NCBI GenBank assembly: GCA_035319185.1
Contig: DATHDF010000091.1
Location: 1 to 17,398, forward strand
From: Fen-1308 sp035319185
Lineage (GTDB): Bacteria; Nitrospirota; Thermodesulfovibrionia; Thermodesulfovibrionales; Dissulfurispiraceae
Length of the DNA stretch: 17,398 nt
Direction: 5' to 3'
Positions within the stretch are counted from its first letter, which is position 1; every line of letters starts with the position of its first letter. Below are positions 6,768-14,171 of this stretch, in pieces. A program made the translations under genes and the position numbers. The notes beneath the pieces were generated by a model. That model saw only the letters and a program-made list of their open reading frames with translations. It was not told the DNA's origin and ran no database searches.

Positions 6768-8306
6768 TCATAATAGCAACTTTAAGAATATCCTGGGATC
6801 AACGGCAGCTGCTGCAAGAGCTCCTCCAAGCATGGCTCCGGCTATGCCGGGGCATGCAACATCCTGACCGCCCAGATAGAGTCCTTTAATCGGGGTTTTC
6901 ATTGAAAGACTACCAGAAAGGAAGCGTTTAGGGGTTGTCTCGAGGCCGTAGGAAGCCCCGTGGTCCCTAGCGATAAAATGCGCTGTAGTAAGTGGAGTGG
7001 ACAATTCATGGTACACAATCATTGGTGCAATAGCCGGGAAAAAACTGATAAAGGCATTGATGAGGCGGTTCTCGACGCTTTTCTTGAAGGATTTGTAGCT
7101 ATCGGGACGATCACCGTAGTCGGATGAGTCCCATTTAGCAAAAAGCGTTTTATTTACGAAGACCAGCATCTGGCCCGTATGTTTTCTCATTGGACCTTGA
7201 TCATGGCTGGCATCCTTAAGTGACGGAAATGAGACAAAAACCGGTGACATATGAGGGTTTTCGGGAACAGACCATAGATCGTTATTGAGTGAATAATTTT
7301 CGTAAAACCAATGATTAGCTGCTGTAGCACCAGCGGCTGCTATATCGCCCTGGAAGGCGAGGTATAGACAAAGATGGCCGACGTTAGGTTCAAAGGAGAG
7401 TATTTCCTTTGCCCATGCCGACGATTGTACATCTGGAGGCAGAAGGTGTCTTACTGTGTAAGATGCTCCGGTTGTCGATATGATGCGGCTACTATAAATT
7501 TCAGTGCCATCTGAAAGTTTGACCCCAAAGGCACGATTATCCCTTATCATGATTTCTTTAACTAATGCAGAAGTTTTAATTTCACCACCAGCACGTTTAA
7601 TCACCGGGATCAGAGCTTCGGCAAAAACCCCGGCCCCGTTTGCCGGATAATAGGCACCGTTCAGGAAATGATTCATTATAGTTAGTTGCATGCCAAAGCT
7701 TCCCGTAGCCGGACAACCGCCGTGATCGCCCCACTGTGTTGCAAGTATGCAGCGCAGCTTCTTATCGTTGAACGAAGAGACGAGGGCTTCCAGAATGGTT
7801 TTGCTCCAATACCACTGCAAGGTCTGCCTTGCGAATAGACGACATAGCGATTTTATAGGTTCGGGCAGGGCGCGAATGAAAAACGGAGCCTGCATAGCTG
7901 TTCGTTTGCCGACCATTATCTCGAAAAGTGCATCAATCTGCCTTATGGATGCCGGGAAGCGTTTTTTTAAGTCCTGTTGAAGGGTTGAAGCAGGTGGCGA
8001 AAAAGCAAAATCTCCATCGGGGAAATGGACTATGTCGTAGGGCCCCCTGATCAGCTGCATATTTACGGCACCATCGCTGAGCCAATCCAGTATTCTGCGT
8101 GTCTGGTTGCCTTTAGCCATGTCACCGACATAATGGAGACCGACGTCCCATGTAAATCCATTGCGGGTAAAAGTTTGCGTAAGACCGCCTGCAATGTAAT
8201 GCTGCTCGAGGACAAGAACCGACCGGCCATATTTTGCAAGAGCTGCAGCAGCTGACAAGCCGCCTATTCCCGATCCAATAGCTATTGCGAAATAATCTGT
8301 TCCCAT
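6768..8306 (-). CDS. FAD-dependent oxidoreductase, CrtISO/RetSat/phytoene-desaturase superfamily
   Basis: The 512-aa protein starts with a dinucleotide-binding fold: IAIGSGIGGLSAAAALAK (about residues 8-25), then VLVLEQHYIAGGLTQTF and the substrate-face segment GFTWDVGLHYVG. The C-terminal FAD-binding motif is GLYLGGQDVACPGIAGAMLGG. This combination is typical of carotenoid isomerase, retinol saturase and phytoene-desaturase-like enzymes, which use FAD to reduce, desaturate or isomerise polyene or other hydrophobic chains. The length fits the family (about 490-520). No other carotenoid or isoprenoid gene is in the window, so the substrate is unknown. The ATG at 8306 directly precedes the FAD motif, leaving no later start. 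It has no SD, and a TAGACT hexamer (8313-8318, minus strand) ends 6 nt upstream. By eye the gene is slightly more AT-rich than its neighbours, which could mean transfer, but this was not computed. Confidence 0.85.
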   Translation of the reverse strand: MGTDYFAIAIGSGIGGLSAAAALAKYGRSVLVLEQHYIAGGLTQTFTRNGFTWDVGLHYVGDMAKGNQTRRILDWLSDGAVNMQLIRGPYDIVHFPDGDFAFSPPASTLQQDLKKRFPASIRQIDALFEIMVGKRTAMQAPFFIRALPEPIKSLCRLFARQTLQWYWSKTILEALVSSFNDKKLRCILATQWGDHGGCPATGSFGMQLTIMNHFLNGAYYPANGAGVFAEALIPVIKRAGGEIKTSALVKEIMIRDNRAFGVKLSDGTEIYSSRIISTTGASYTVRHLLPPDVQSSAWAKEILSFEPNVGHLCLYLAFQGDIAAAGATAANHWFYENYSLNNDLWSVPENPHMSPVFVSFPSLKDASHDQGPMRKHTGQMLVFVNKTLFAKWDSSDYGDRPDSYKSFKKSVENRLINAFISFFPAIAPMIVYHELSTPLTTAHFIARDHGASYGLETTPKRFLSGSLSMKTPIKGLYLGGQDVACPGIAGAMLGGALAAAAVDPRIFLKLLL

Positions 8307-8312
8307 TTAACA

Positions 8313-8341
8313 AGTCTAGCAAATAGCATGCGATACTGCAA
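8313..8341 (-). promoter_or_regulatory. Possible promoter of the oxidoreductase gene
   Basis: On the minus strand TTGCAG (8336-8341) and TAGACT (8313-8318) are separated by exactly 17 bp. They match the sigma-70 consensus at 3/6 and 4/6. Transcription would begin almost at the ATG (8306), giving a leaderless or nearly leaderless message. The match is weak. Confidence 0.25.
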
Positions 8342-8374
8342 TTTGAATTGCAACTGTATGTTGATAATAGTTGC
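8337..8374. promoter_or_regulatory. Nested GCAA/TTGC inverted repeats upstream of the oxidoreductase
   Basis: TGCAATT-TG-AATTGCA (8337-8352) is a perfect interrupted palindrome with 7-bp arms. Its right arm also starts a second inverted repeat, GCAACT (8350-8355) with AGTTGC (8369-8374), 13 nt apart. The cluster overlaps the candidate -35 of the oxidoreductase gene. It is a candidate operator; the regulator is unknown. Confidence 0.35.
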
Positions 8375-8519
8375 GCTTGAAGTGTATCAAATTGGGAATG
8401 CATATAAACATTTTTATACCGCTCAGCAAACGGAAGAAAAAGAAAGACCGCACGCGGGCATCTTATCAAAGTATTATTCACTTAAATCATGCTAGATTTA
8501 GGTACGTATTAACGTGGCA

Positions 8520-8548
8520 TTTACCTCGCGAGGCTGGTGCGTTATAAT
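8520..8548 (+). promoter_or_regulatory. Sigma-70-like promoter for the Cys-rich small gene (and perhaps htpG)
   Basis: TTTACC (8520-8525, 4/6 of TTGACA) is followed after exactly 17 bp by a perfect TATAAT (8543-8548). The spacer holds a 10-bp perfect palindrome, CCTCGCGAGG (8524-8533), which overlaps the end of the -35 and could be an operator. The predicted start of transcription is about 8554-8556, immediately before the GTG at 8557. The rest of the spacer from 8375 to 8519 is AT-rich, and I see no gene in it. Confidence 0.5.
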
Positions 8549-8556
8549 AAAAAATA

Positions 8557-8727
8557 GTGAACACCAAGAGGGAGAAAAAACATCCTTGCCCCGATTGCTC
8601 TTTTTGCCAGTGCTGCAGCGAAAGCAGGTGCAACATGTGCAGGCCTGCCGCTTCAGCAAAGAAGGGGAAAAAGAAGAAGGACAAGGACAAGGACAAGGTG
8701 CACCGCCCTCTATTCCTGAATTTCTGA
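8557..8727 (+). CDS. Cys-rich small protein with Lys/Asp-rich tail
   Basis: This 56-aa reading frame starts at GTG 8557 and ends at TGA 8725-8727. After a basic leader (NTKREKKH) comes a knot of seven Cys within 18 residues: CPDCSFCQCC (Cys11, 14, 17, 19, 20), then SESRC and NMCR (Cys25, Cys28). These form successive CxxC pairs of the kind that bind zinc or an iron-sulfur cluster. A low-complexity tail of Lys, then KDKDKDK, follows. Cysteine clustering like this is very unlikely in a random frame, and I recall similar short CPDC..CQ.CS..RC..CR proteins in related bacteria, but the function is not known to me. An in-frame TAA (8548-8550) lies just upstream and there is no ATG before the motif, so GTG is the only reasonable start. 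There is no SD; the promoter at 8520-8548 suggests near-leaderless translation. The gene lies 78 bp before htpG. Confidence 0.65.
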   Translation: MNTKREKKHPCPDCSFCQCCSESRCNMCRPAASAKKGKKKKDKDKDKVHRPLFLNF

Positions 8728-8756
8728 CGTTAAATTCCGCTTTGAATGGCTAAGAC

Positions 8757-8772
8757 GCCGGCAGATGCCGGC
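8757..8772 (+). terminator. GC-rich hairpin between the Cys-rich gene and htpG
   Basis: GCCGGC (8757-8762) pairs with GCCGGC (8767-8772) over the tetraloop AGAT, giving a 6-bp all-GC stem. No T-run follows (ATAAATCA), so it is a poor intrinsic terminator. It may instead be a leader structure in an htpG transcript started upstream; it ends 33 nt before the htpG ATG. Confidence 0.3.
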
Positions 8773-8805
8773 ATAAATCATTATTGTTGCGAGGATACAG
8801 GGATT

Positions 8806-10701
8806 ATGACCGTGCAAAAAATGGAGTTCAAGACCGAAGTCAAGCAACTGCTCGACCTGATGATTCACTCTCTCTATTCCCACAAAGAAGTTTTTCTGAG
8901 GGAGCTTATTTCAAATGCCTCGGATGCAATCGACAAGGCCCGATACGAGGCCCTTACGAACGCAGAGATCCAGGAAGGAGAGAAAGACTGGAAGATAAAG
9001 ATAACGGCAGACAGTGAATCCGGCATCTTGACTGTCAGCGACAACGGCATCGGCATGACGAAGGATGAAATTGTCACGGCACTCGGCACTATCGCCCATT
9101 CAGGTACGCGCGAGTTCCTGCGACTTCTTCAGGAAAGGGACCTTAAAGACAATCCGGAACTGATCGGTCAGTTCGGCGTCGGCTTTTATGCATCCTTTAT
9201 GGTAGCGGACAAGATAACAGTGCTGACACGAAAAGCGGGGATGCCCGGTTCGAAGGCCGTAAAATGGGAATCTGCGGCAGACGGGACATTTACTGTGGAA
9301 GAGGCTGACAAGTCCGGCAAAGGTACCGATGTAATTCTTCATCTGAAGAATGAGGACAAGAAATACCTCGATCAGTGGGAGGTCCGCAGCGTCGTCAAGA
9401 AATACTCGGATTTTATCGAACACCCGGTTGTTATGGATATCGAGAAGGAGCAGGACAGCGCACTCGAAAAAGGCAAGAAGATCAAAGTCAGGGAAGAAGA
9501 AACTCTGAATTCGTGCAAGGCCCTCTGGCTGAGGGACAAGGCGGAGATAACGGCAGATGAGTACAACGAGTTCTATCACCATGTATCTCATGACTTCGGA
9601 GATCCGCTTAAAATAATACACTACAAGGCAGAGGGCACTTCCGAATTCGCGGCGCTTCTCTACATTCCCGCTCAGGCGCCGTTCAACATCCTGTATCAGG
9701 ACTATAAGATCGGGCCGATGCTCTATGTGAAACGAGTTCAGATAATGGAACATTGTGAGAACCTGATTCCGCCATATCTGCGCTTCGTAAAGGGAGTGGT
9801 GGATTCATCGGACCTGCCGCTCAACGTTTCGCGTGAAATCCTCCAGAACAATAACCAGGTGGAAATAATAAAAAAGAATATCACGAAGAAGATTCTTGAT
9901 CTTCTGGGCGAGATGAAGAATACCGGCTATGATGACTATGTCAGGTTCCATAAGGAATTCGGCCGCGTCCTCAAGGAAGGCATACATATCGACTTTTCGC
10001 GCAGAGAGACCATTGCCGACCTTATGCTTTTCCAGTCCACGATGACCGAGGCCGACAAATATACAACCTTTGAGATGTATGTAACGAACATGAAGGACGG
10101 CCAGGATGATATCTATTATATAAGTGGACCGTCACGTGAAGAGGCCATGAAGTCGCCGCACCTCGAAGCCTTCAGGCACAGGGGCTACGAAGTTCTTTTC
10201 CTGCTGGATGAGGTCGATGACCTGATTTTCGGCGGCTTCGAATACAAGGGCAAAAAGATGAAGTCGGTCCTGAGGGGTGACATCCATCTGGATAAGGCAT
10301 CGAGTGATGAGGAGCAAAAGAGATTCAGCAAGCTTGTCGACTTCGTAAAGGATCACCTCAAGGATGATGTTAAAGATGTCAGGCTGTCCGGTCGGCTGAA
10401 AGAGTCAGCATGCTGTCTCGTATCTGACGAGGGAGATCTTGATCCGAGGATGGAGAAATTTCTGAAGTCAATGGGACAGGAAGTTCCGGTCGGCAAAAGG
10501 ATACTCGAAATAAATCCGGATCACCCACTCTTTGAAGCGATGAACAGGCTGTTCGAGAAAGAGGGCGGCAGCGCGCTTCTGGCCGAGTATTCAGATCTTC
10601 TTTATGACCAGGCGCTGGTAATGGAAGGGTCCCGCCCGAAAGACCCCGCCGCATTTTCAAGGGCGATGTCCAAACTTATGGCGTCGGCGCTGAAGGATTG
10701 A
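8806..10701 (+). CDS. htpG: Molecular chaperone HtpG (Hsp90)
   Basis: The 631-aa product is a full-length bacterial Hsp90; the E. coli protein has 624 residues. The N-terminal ATPase domain (about 1-230) shows all GHKL motifs: RELISNASDA with Glu33, Asn37 and Asp40, then DNGIGMTKDE, and the lid GQFGVGFYASFMVA. The middle domain (about 235-500) includes LPLNVSREILQNN, whose Arg contacts the ATP gamma-phosphate in Hsp90s, and the C-terminal dimerisation domain follows. It is a cytosolic ATP-dependent foldase, usually stress-induced. The ATG at 8806 is chosen because MTVQKMEFKTEV begins the conserved fold; an ATG at 8746 would add 20 non-conserved residues. GAGG (8791-8794) and AGGG (8799-8802) are possible SDs. 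No CIRCE or clear sigma-32 promoter is visible. The peptidase gene starts 4 bp after the stop. Confidence 0.95.
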   Translation: MTVQKMEFKTEVKQLLDLMIHSLYSHKEVFLRELISNASDAIDKARYEALTNAEIQEGEKDWKIKITADSESGILTVSDNGIGMTKDEIVTALGTIAHSGTREFLRLLQERDLKDNPELIGQFGVGFYASFMVADKITVLTRKAGMPGSKAVKWESAADGTFTVEEADKSGKGTDVILHLKNEDKKYLDQWEVRSVVKKYSDFIEHPVVMDIEKEQDSALEKGKKIKVREEETLNSCKALWLRDKAEITADEYNEFYHHVSHDFGDPLKIIHYKAEGTSEFAALLYIPAQAPFNILYQDYKIGPMLYVKRVQIMEHCENLIPPYLRFVKGVVDSSDLPLNVSREILQNNNQVEIIKKNITKKILDLLGEMKNTGYDDYVRFHKEFGRVLKEGIHIDFSRRETIADLMLFQSTMTEADKYTTFEMYVTNMKDGQDDIYYISGPSREEAMKSPHLEAFRHRGYEVLFLLDEVDDLIFGGFEYKGKKMKSVLRGDIHLDKASSDEEQKRFSKLVDFVKDHLKDDVKDVRLSGRLKESACCLVSDEGDLDPRMEKFLKSMGQEVPVGKRILEINPDHPLFEAMNRLFEKEGGSALLAEYSDLLYDQALVMEGSRPKDPAAFSRAMSKLMASALKD

Positions 10702-10705
10702 TCCT

Positions 10706-12529
10706 ATGCCTCGTAAAACAGGTGACATGGCAGCCGACAGGACCGTCTGGGACCTGACCCCTCTGTACGATAGTGACGATGCCTCCTACATCGACACCGA
10801 CAGGAAGAAGCTGGAGAAGAAATGCTACCGCTTCATAAATGCGTGGCGCGACAGGAAAGACTATCTTGAGGACCCTGCGGTGCTGAAAAAAGCTCTTGAC
10901 GAATATGAGCGTCTGATGCGTAATTACGGTGCCGACGGAAATGAGGGCTACTATTTTTGGTTGCGTACGCAGCAGGACCAGAATTCTCCGGCGCTCAAGG
11001 CCAAATACAACAAGATAGAGGAGTTCGGAAGACGCATTGAAAATGATATGCGCTTCTTTCAAATGCGCATCTCCAAGATACCCAGGAGCAGACAGAAGAT
11101 GCTGCTCGGTTTTGCCGGACTTCAGAAATACCGCCATTTTCTCGAAAGATCGTTCGAGGAGGCGCGATACCTGCTCACTGAAAGCGAAGAGCGCATTATG
11201 AGCCTGAAGTCTTCAACATCGTACGGCAACTGGGTGAAGATGACATCGGGGTTTATCGTTCGTGAGGAAAGGGACGTTCTTCTTGAAGACGGCAAGAAGG
11301 GCGTAAAGACCTTTTCCGGGATACTGAGCCTGATGAACAGCCGAAAGAAAGCAGTAAGAGACGGAGCTGCCAGGGCCTTTAACGATATATTGAGAAAACA
11401 TGCCGATTCAGCCGAGGCCGAGATCAACGCTATCCTTGCAAACAAGAAGACCGACGACGACCTCAGAAAGATGTCCAGGCCCGATCTTGCGCGTCATGTC
11501 GGCGATGACATGGAAAGCGATGTCGTCGATTCGCTGATATCCACAGTTGCAGACAGGTACGATATACCCGCCCGTTTTTACAAACTCAAAGCGGAACTTC
11601 TCGGGGTTAAGAAGCTTAAGTATCACGAGCGGAATGTCGAGTACGGAATTGCCGACAGGAAGTTCTCTTTCGGCGACGCCGTTGCACTCGTAAGAAAGGT
11701 TTTCTCGGGACTCGACGGGGAATTCCCGCTCATACTCGACTTCTTCCTGAAGCATGGCAGGTTCGACGTGTACCCAGCGAAAGGCAAGACAAGCGGGGCC
11801 TTTTGCGCACACCATCTGATTTCCCATCCCACGTATATTCTCCTGAATCATACCGACACGCTGAACGACGTGCTGACTCTTGCGCATGAACTGGGGCACG
11901 GAATAAACAACGAGCTGATACGCAGAAAACAGCATGCACTCTATTTCGGTACTCCTCTTTCGACCGCGGAGGTGGCGAGCACCTTTATGGAGGATTTTGT
12001 CCTGCAGGAGATCATGCACGAGGCGGATGTCGAGATGCGGCTGGCCCTTATGCTGATGAAGCTGAACGACGACGTCTCAACTATCTTCAGGCAGGTTGCC
12101 TGTTACCGCTTCGAGCAGGAGCTGCACGCTGAATTCAGGAGCAAAGGCTACCTGTCGAAAGAGGAGATCGGCGTTATTTTCTGCAGGCATATGGCGTCGT
12201 ACATGGGCGATTTTGTGGAGCAATCATCGGGTTCGGAAAACTGGTGGATTTACTGGGGCCACATAAGAACATTCTTTTACGTTTACTCATATGCGAGCGG
12301 GCTTTTAATATCCAAGGCTATGCAGAACCATGTCAAGAACGACCCCAAATTCATAGTAAAGGTAAAGTCATTTCTGTCCGCCGGCCTGTCCGATTCTCCC
12401 AGGAATATCTTCGCCGGACTGGGCGTAGATATCGGTGATGCGAGCTTCTGGCAAAGCGGAATCGAGGAGATAGAGCATCTTCTGGAAGAAACGATAACCC
12501 TTGCCAAAAGGTTGAAGAAGATCAGGTAA
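10706..12529 (+). CDS. pepF: M3 family metallopeptidase, oligoendopeptidase F-like
   Basis: The 607-aa protein matches M3B oligoendopeptidases in length and layout. A helical N-terminal lobe (WDLTPLY at the start) is followed by the zinc site HELGH at 394-398 and the third ligand Glu422 in TAEVASTFMEDF. These three zinc ligands plus catalytic Glu395 indicate an active thermolysin-like enzyme that cuts short peptides inside a closed channel in the cytoplasm. Further family landmarks are FCAHHLISHPTYILLNH before the site and the Tyr-rich YWGHIRTFFYVYSYASGLL near the end. The ATG at 10706 has AAGGA 8 bases upstream within the htpG stop region. The 4-bp gap to htpG suggests co-transcription, so folding and peptide turnover may be co-regulated (inference). 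Its last 8 bases overlap the 3' end of the convergent cysteine-hydrolase gene. Confidence 0.9.
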   Translation: MPRKTGDMAADRTVWDLTPLYDSDDASYIDTDRKKLEKKCYRFINAWRDRKDYLEDPAVLKKALDEYERLMRNYGADGNEGYYFWLRTQQDQNSPALKAKYNKIEEFGRRIENDMRFFQMRISKIPRSRQKMLLGFAGLQKYRHFLERSFEEARYLLTESEERIMSLKSSTSYGNWVKMTSGFIVREERDVLLEDGKKGVKTFSGILSLMNSRKKAVRDGAARAFNDILRKHADSAEAEINAILANKKTDDDLRKMSRPDLARHVGDDMESDVVDSLISTVADRYDIPARFYKLKAELLGVKKLKYHERNVEYGIADRKFSFGDAVALVRKVFSGLDGEFPLILDFFLKHGRFDVYPAKGKTSGAFCAHHLISHPTYILLNHTDTLNDVLTLAHELGHGINNELIRRKQHALYFGTPLSTAEVASTFMEDFVLQEIMHEADVEMRLALMLMKLNDDVSTIFRQVACYRFEQELHAEFRSKGYLSKEEIGVIFCRHMASYMGDFVEQSSGSENWWIYWGHIRTFFYVYSYASGLLISKAMQNHVKNDPKFIVKVKSFLSAGLSDSPRNIFAGLGVDIGDASFWQSGIEEIEHLLEETITLAKRLKKIR

Positions 12530-13046
12530 TTATTGCTCCCAGTACGTTCTTCATGATCCTGAGAGCGGCATCATGGTCCTCTTTTGCAAGCCCTGCCACT
12601 GCGTCGGCTGGCACAGTGACGGCAAAGCCGCGCGGTACTGCTTCCACAGCTGCAAAGAGTATGCATATGTGTGTGACGCAGCCGGTAAGGATGAGGGAAT
12701 CTATGCCGAGTTTTTTCAGGACGGCTTCGAGGCTGGTATTGTAAAAGGACAGGTAGGTTTTCTTCTTGACGATTATGTCGTTTTCCCCGGGCGCCAGGTC
12801 CGAAACAATCCTGGCCCCGCTTGTGCCTTCCACTGCATGGGCCGGCCAGCCGAACCCGGCGAATTCTCTGTCATCGGGATCATGGCTGTCGCAGACATAG
12901 ACGACCGGTTTGCCTGCGTTACGTGCTGCAGCAATTTCTCTCTTTATGGCAGGAATGATCTCGCGGGTATCCGGCACCTCAAGAGGCGCCCCCGCCAGTA
13001 CAAAGTCATTTAGCATATCGATGATCAATAGCGCCTCATTGTGCAT
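12522..13046 (-). CDS. Isochorismatase-fold cysteine hydrolase, nicotinamidase-like
   Basis: The 174-aa protein has the isochorismatase-like fold with its Asp-Lys-Cys catalytic set: Asp10 in LLIIDMLNDF, a Lys in VKKKTYLSFYNT (94-96), and Cys128 in GCVTHICILFAA. CDSHDP (Asp53, His55) and WPAHAVEGTSGA (His70) resemble the metal site and following loop of nicotinamidases, so deamidation of nicotinamide to nicotinate for NAD salvage is a fair guess. Other amidohydrolases of the family cannot be excluded. The family pattern around the catalytic Cys often has Asp where this protein has His126. The ATG at 13046 has GGGGAG upstream; the longer in-frame ATG at 13115 would run into coaD. It is the last gene of the leftward operon, 22 bp after coaD, and overlaps the peptidase gene end by 8 bp. 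Confidence 0.8.
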   Translation of the reverse strand: MHNEALLIIDMLNDFVLAGAPLEVPDTREIIPAIKREIAAARNAGKPVVYVCDSHDPDDREFAGFGWPAHAVEGTSGARIVSDLAPGENDIIVKKKTYLSFYNTSLEAVLKKLGIDSLILTGCVTHICILFAAVEAVPRGFAVTVPADAVAGLAKEDHDAALRIMKNVLGAIIT

Positions 13047-13068
13047 GGCACGCTCCCCGTTTTTCAGG

Positions 13069-13572
13069 CTACTTTTCGACGTCTTTCGCGGTATGAAATT
13101 TTTTGCGCAGGGCAATTTCTACGATCTCCGGCACAAGCCCTTTTACCGACCCGCCGAAGGATGCGACTTCTTTCACGATAGTAGAGCTCAGAAACGAGTA
13201 CTCTTCGTGAGGCATGAGGAATACGGTCTCAATGTCCGTATCGAGCCTGCGATTCATAAGCGCCATCTGGAATTCGTTCTCAAAGTCCGAAACGGCCCTC
13301 AGCCCCCGTATGAGAGCAATGCCCTTCTTCTCTCCGGCGTAATCGACGAGCAGGCCTTTAAATGATTCGACGGTGACATTCCGGTATCGGCTGATGGATG
13401 CCCTTATCAGCTTGATCCTCTCATTGAGGTCGAACAAAGGCTGTTTTCTGGAACTAGGCGCAACTGCTATGATCAGCTGATCAAAAATGCGCAGCCCCCG
13501 CTCCACGAGATCGAGGTGTCCGTTTGTAATAGGGTCGAATGTGCCGGGATAAATGGCAAGTCTTTTCTTCAC
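13069..13572 (-). CDS. coaD: Phosphopantetheine adenylyltransferase
   Basis: CoaD (167 aa, family about 160) transfers AMP from ATP to 4'-phosphopantetheine, giving dephospho-CoA, the penultimate step of CoA synthesis in the cytoplasm. The N-terminal AIYPGTFDPITNGHLDLVERG carries the nucleotidyltransferase (H/T)xGH motif as TNGH at 16-19. VRGLRAVSDFENEF-like residues follow (here IRGLRAVSDFENEFQMA), then the conserved FLSSTIVKEVA near the C-terminus. The start is GTG at 13572, placed by the conserved KKRLAIYPGTF beginning and by the GTGA overlap with the rsmD stop, which implies translational coupling. The rsmD-coaD pairing is very common in bacteria and supports both calls. Confidence 0.96.
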   Translation of the reverse strand: MKKRLAIYPGTFDPITNGHLDLVERGLRIFDQLIIAVAPSSRKQPLFDLNERIKLIRASISRYRNVTVESFKGLLVDYAGEKKGIALIRGLRAVSDFENEFQMALMNRRLDTDIETVFLMPHEEYSFLSSTIVKEVASFGGSVKGLVPEIVEIALRKKFHTAKDVEK

Positions 13573-14171
13573 TTTTTTCCCTCCGTAGTCGAGAGGCTTT
13601 CCGCATATGCGGAATAATCATAAAGCGAAAGTGCAGTATCACCGTAACGGTAGCTTTTTCTGAACCTCAGGGTCCTGAATGCGGGCAAGACAGTTTTCGA
13701 AGAATGCTCGGCGATCACTATCCCGTTTTCCTTCAGGAGCCGTGATCCATCTATTATCGCCAGCGATGAGGCCAGGTTTCCTGTTGCATACGGCGGATCG
13801 AGAAATATTATATCAAAGGAACCATGCGGCGCTCTTTTCAGAAATGAATCCGCGTCAGCCTTTACTACCGAAGCCTGTGCTGAGAACCCGAACCTGTCCA
13901 GCAGGTCCCTGATGATTCTGATGCGAGTTGCATTGCCTTCAACGAATACCACATGCCCGACCCCGCGGCTCAAGGCCTCGATCCCGACGGCGCCTGTTCC
14001 GGCATAAAGATCCAGAAATCGGCTGCCTTCAACCCTCCCTGCGATGATATTGAAAATAGCCTGTCTGACCTTTGCCGCAGTAGGCCGCAGTTCATCGCTA
14101 TCTCCCCTGGAAGCGAAGGCCCTTTTCGGGCCGACCTTTCGGCCCTTGGCAAAGCCGCCCGAAATCCTCAT
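13569..14171 (-). CDS. rsmD: 16S rRNA (guanine966-N2)-methyltransferase
   Basis: RsmD (200 aa) uses S-adenosylmethionine to methylate N2 of G966 of 16S rRNA during 30S assembly. Visible features are MRISGGFAKGRK at the start, RPTAAKVRQAIFNI (29-42) with the RPT motif, the SAM-binding motif FLDLYAGTGAVGIEALSRG from residue 52, and catalytic DPPY at 125-128. Length and motif order are those of the family. The ATG at 14171 overlaps the purN stop as TAATG (1 nt shared), and its own stop overlaps the coaD start, so all three are translationally coupled. The last about 15 residues (SLSTTEGKK) are an unconserved tail. Confidence 0.94.
   Translation of the reverse strand: MRISGGFAKGRKVGPKRAFASRGDSDELRPTAAKVRQAIFNIIAGRVEGSRFLDLYAGTGAVGIEALSRGVGHVVFVEGNATRIRIIRDLLDRFGFSAQASVVKADADSFLKRAPHGSFDIIFLDPPYATGNLASSLAIIDGSRLLKENGIVIAEHSSKTVLPAFRTLRFRKSYRYGDTALSLYDYSAYAESLSTTEGKK

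Noticed and set aside
8375..8519. Possible sigma-32 promoter or CIRCE element for htpG
   Set aside because: No TTAGCACTC/GAGTGCTAA inverted repeat is present, and no CTTGAAA with properly spaced CCCCAT was found on the plus strand.
8680..8697. GACAAG triplicate tandem repeat
   Set aside because: The repeat of GACAAG is the coding sequence of the Lys-Asp tail. Three units of 6 bp are too few to call a separate repeat element.
8514..8753. Longer frame over the Cys-rich gene region with a QGQGQG repeat
   Set aside because: It is a shadow of the Cys-rich frame: its GQGQGQ is the shifted reading of the KDKDKD codons. It has no recognisable domain, and the Cys clustering supports the other frame.
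9100..9753. Long open frame on the minus strand inside htpG
   Set aside because: It is antisense to a highly conserved gene, has no recognisable motif, and follows the sense codon pattern.
11408..12019. Minus-strand open frame inside the M3 peptidase gene
   Set aside because: It lies antisense across the zinc-site region of a well-supported gene and has no motif of its own.
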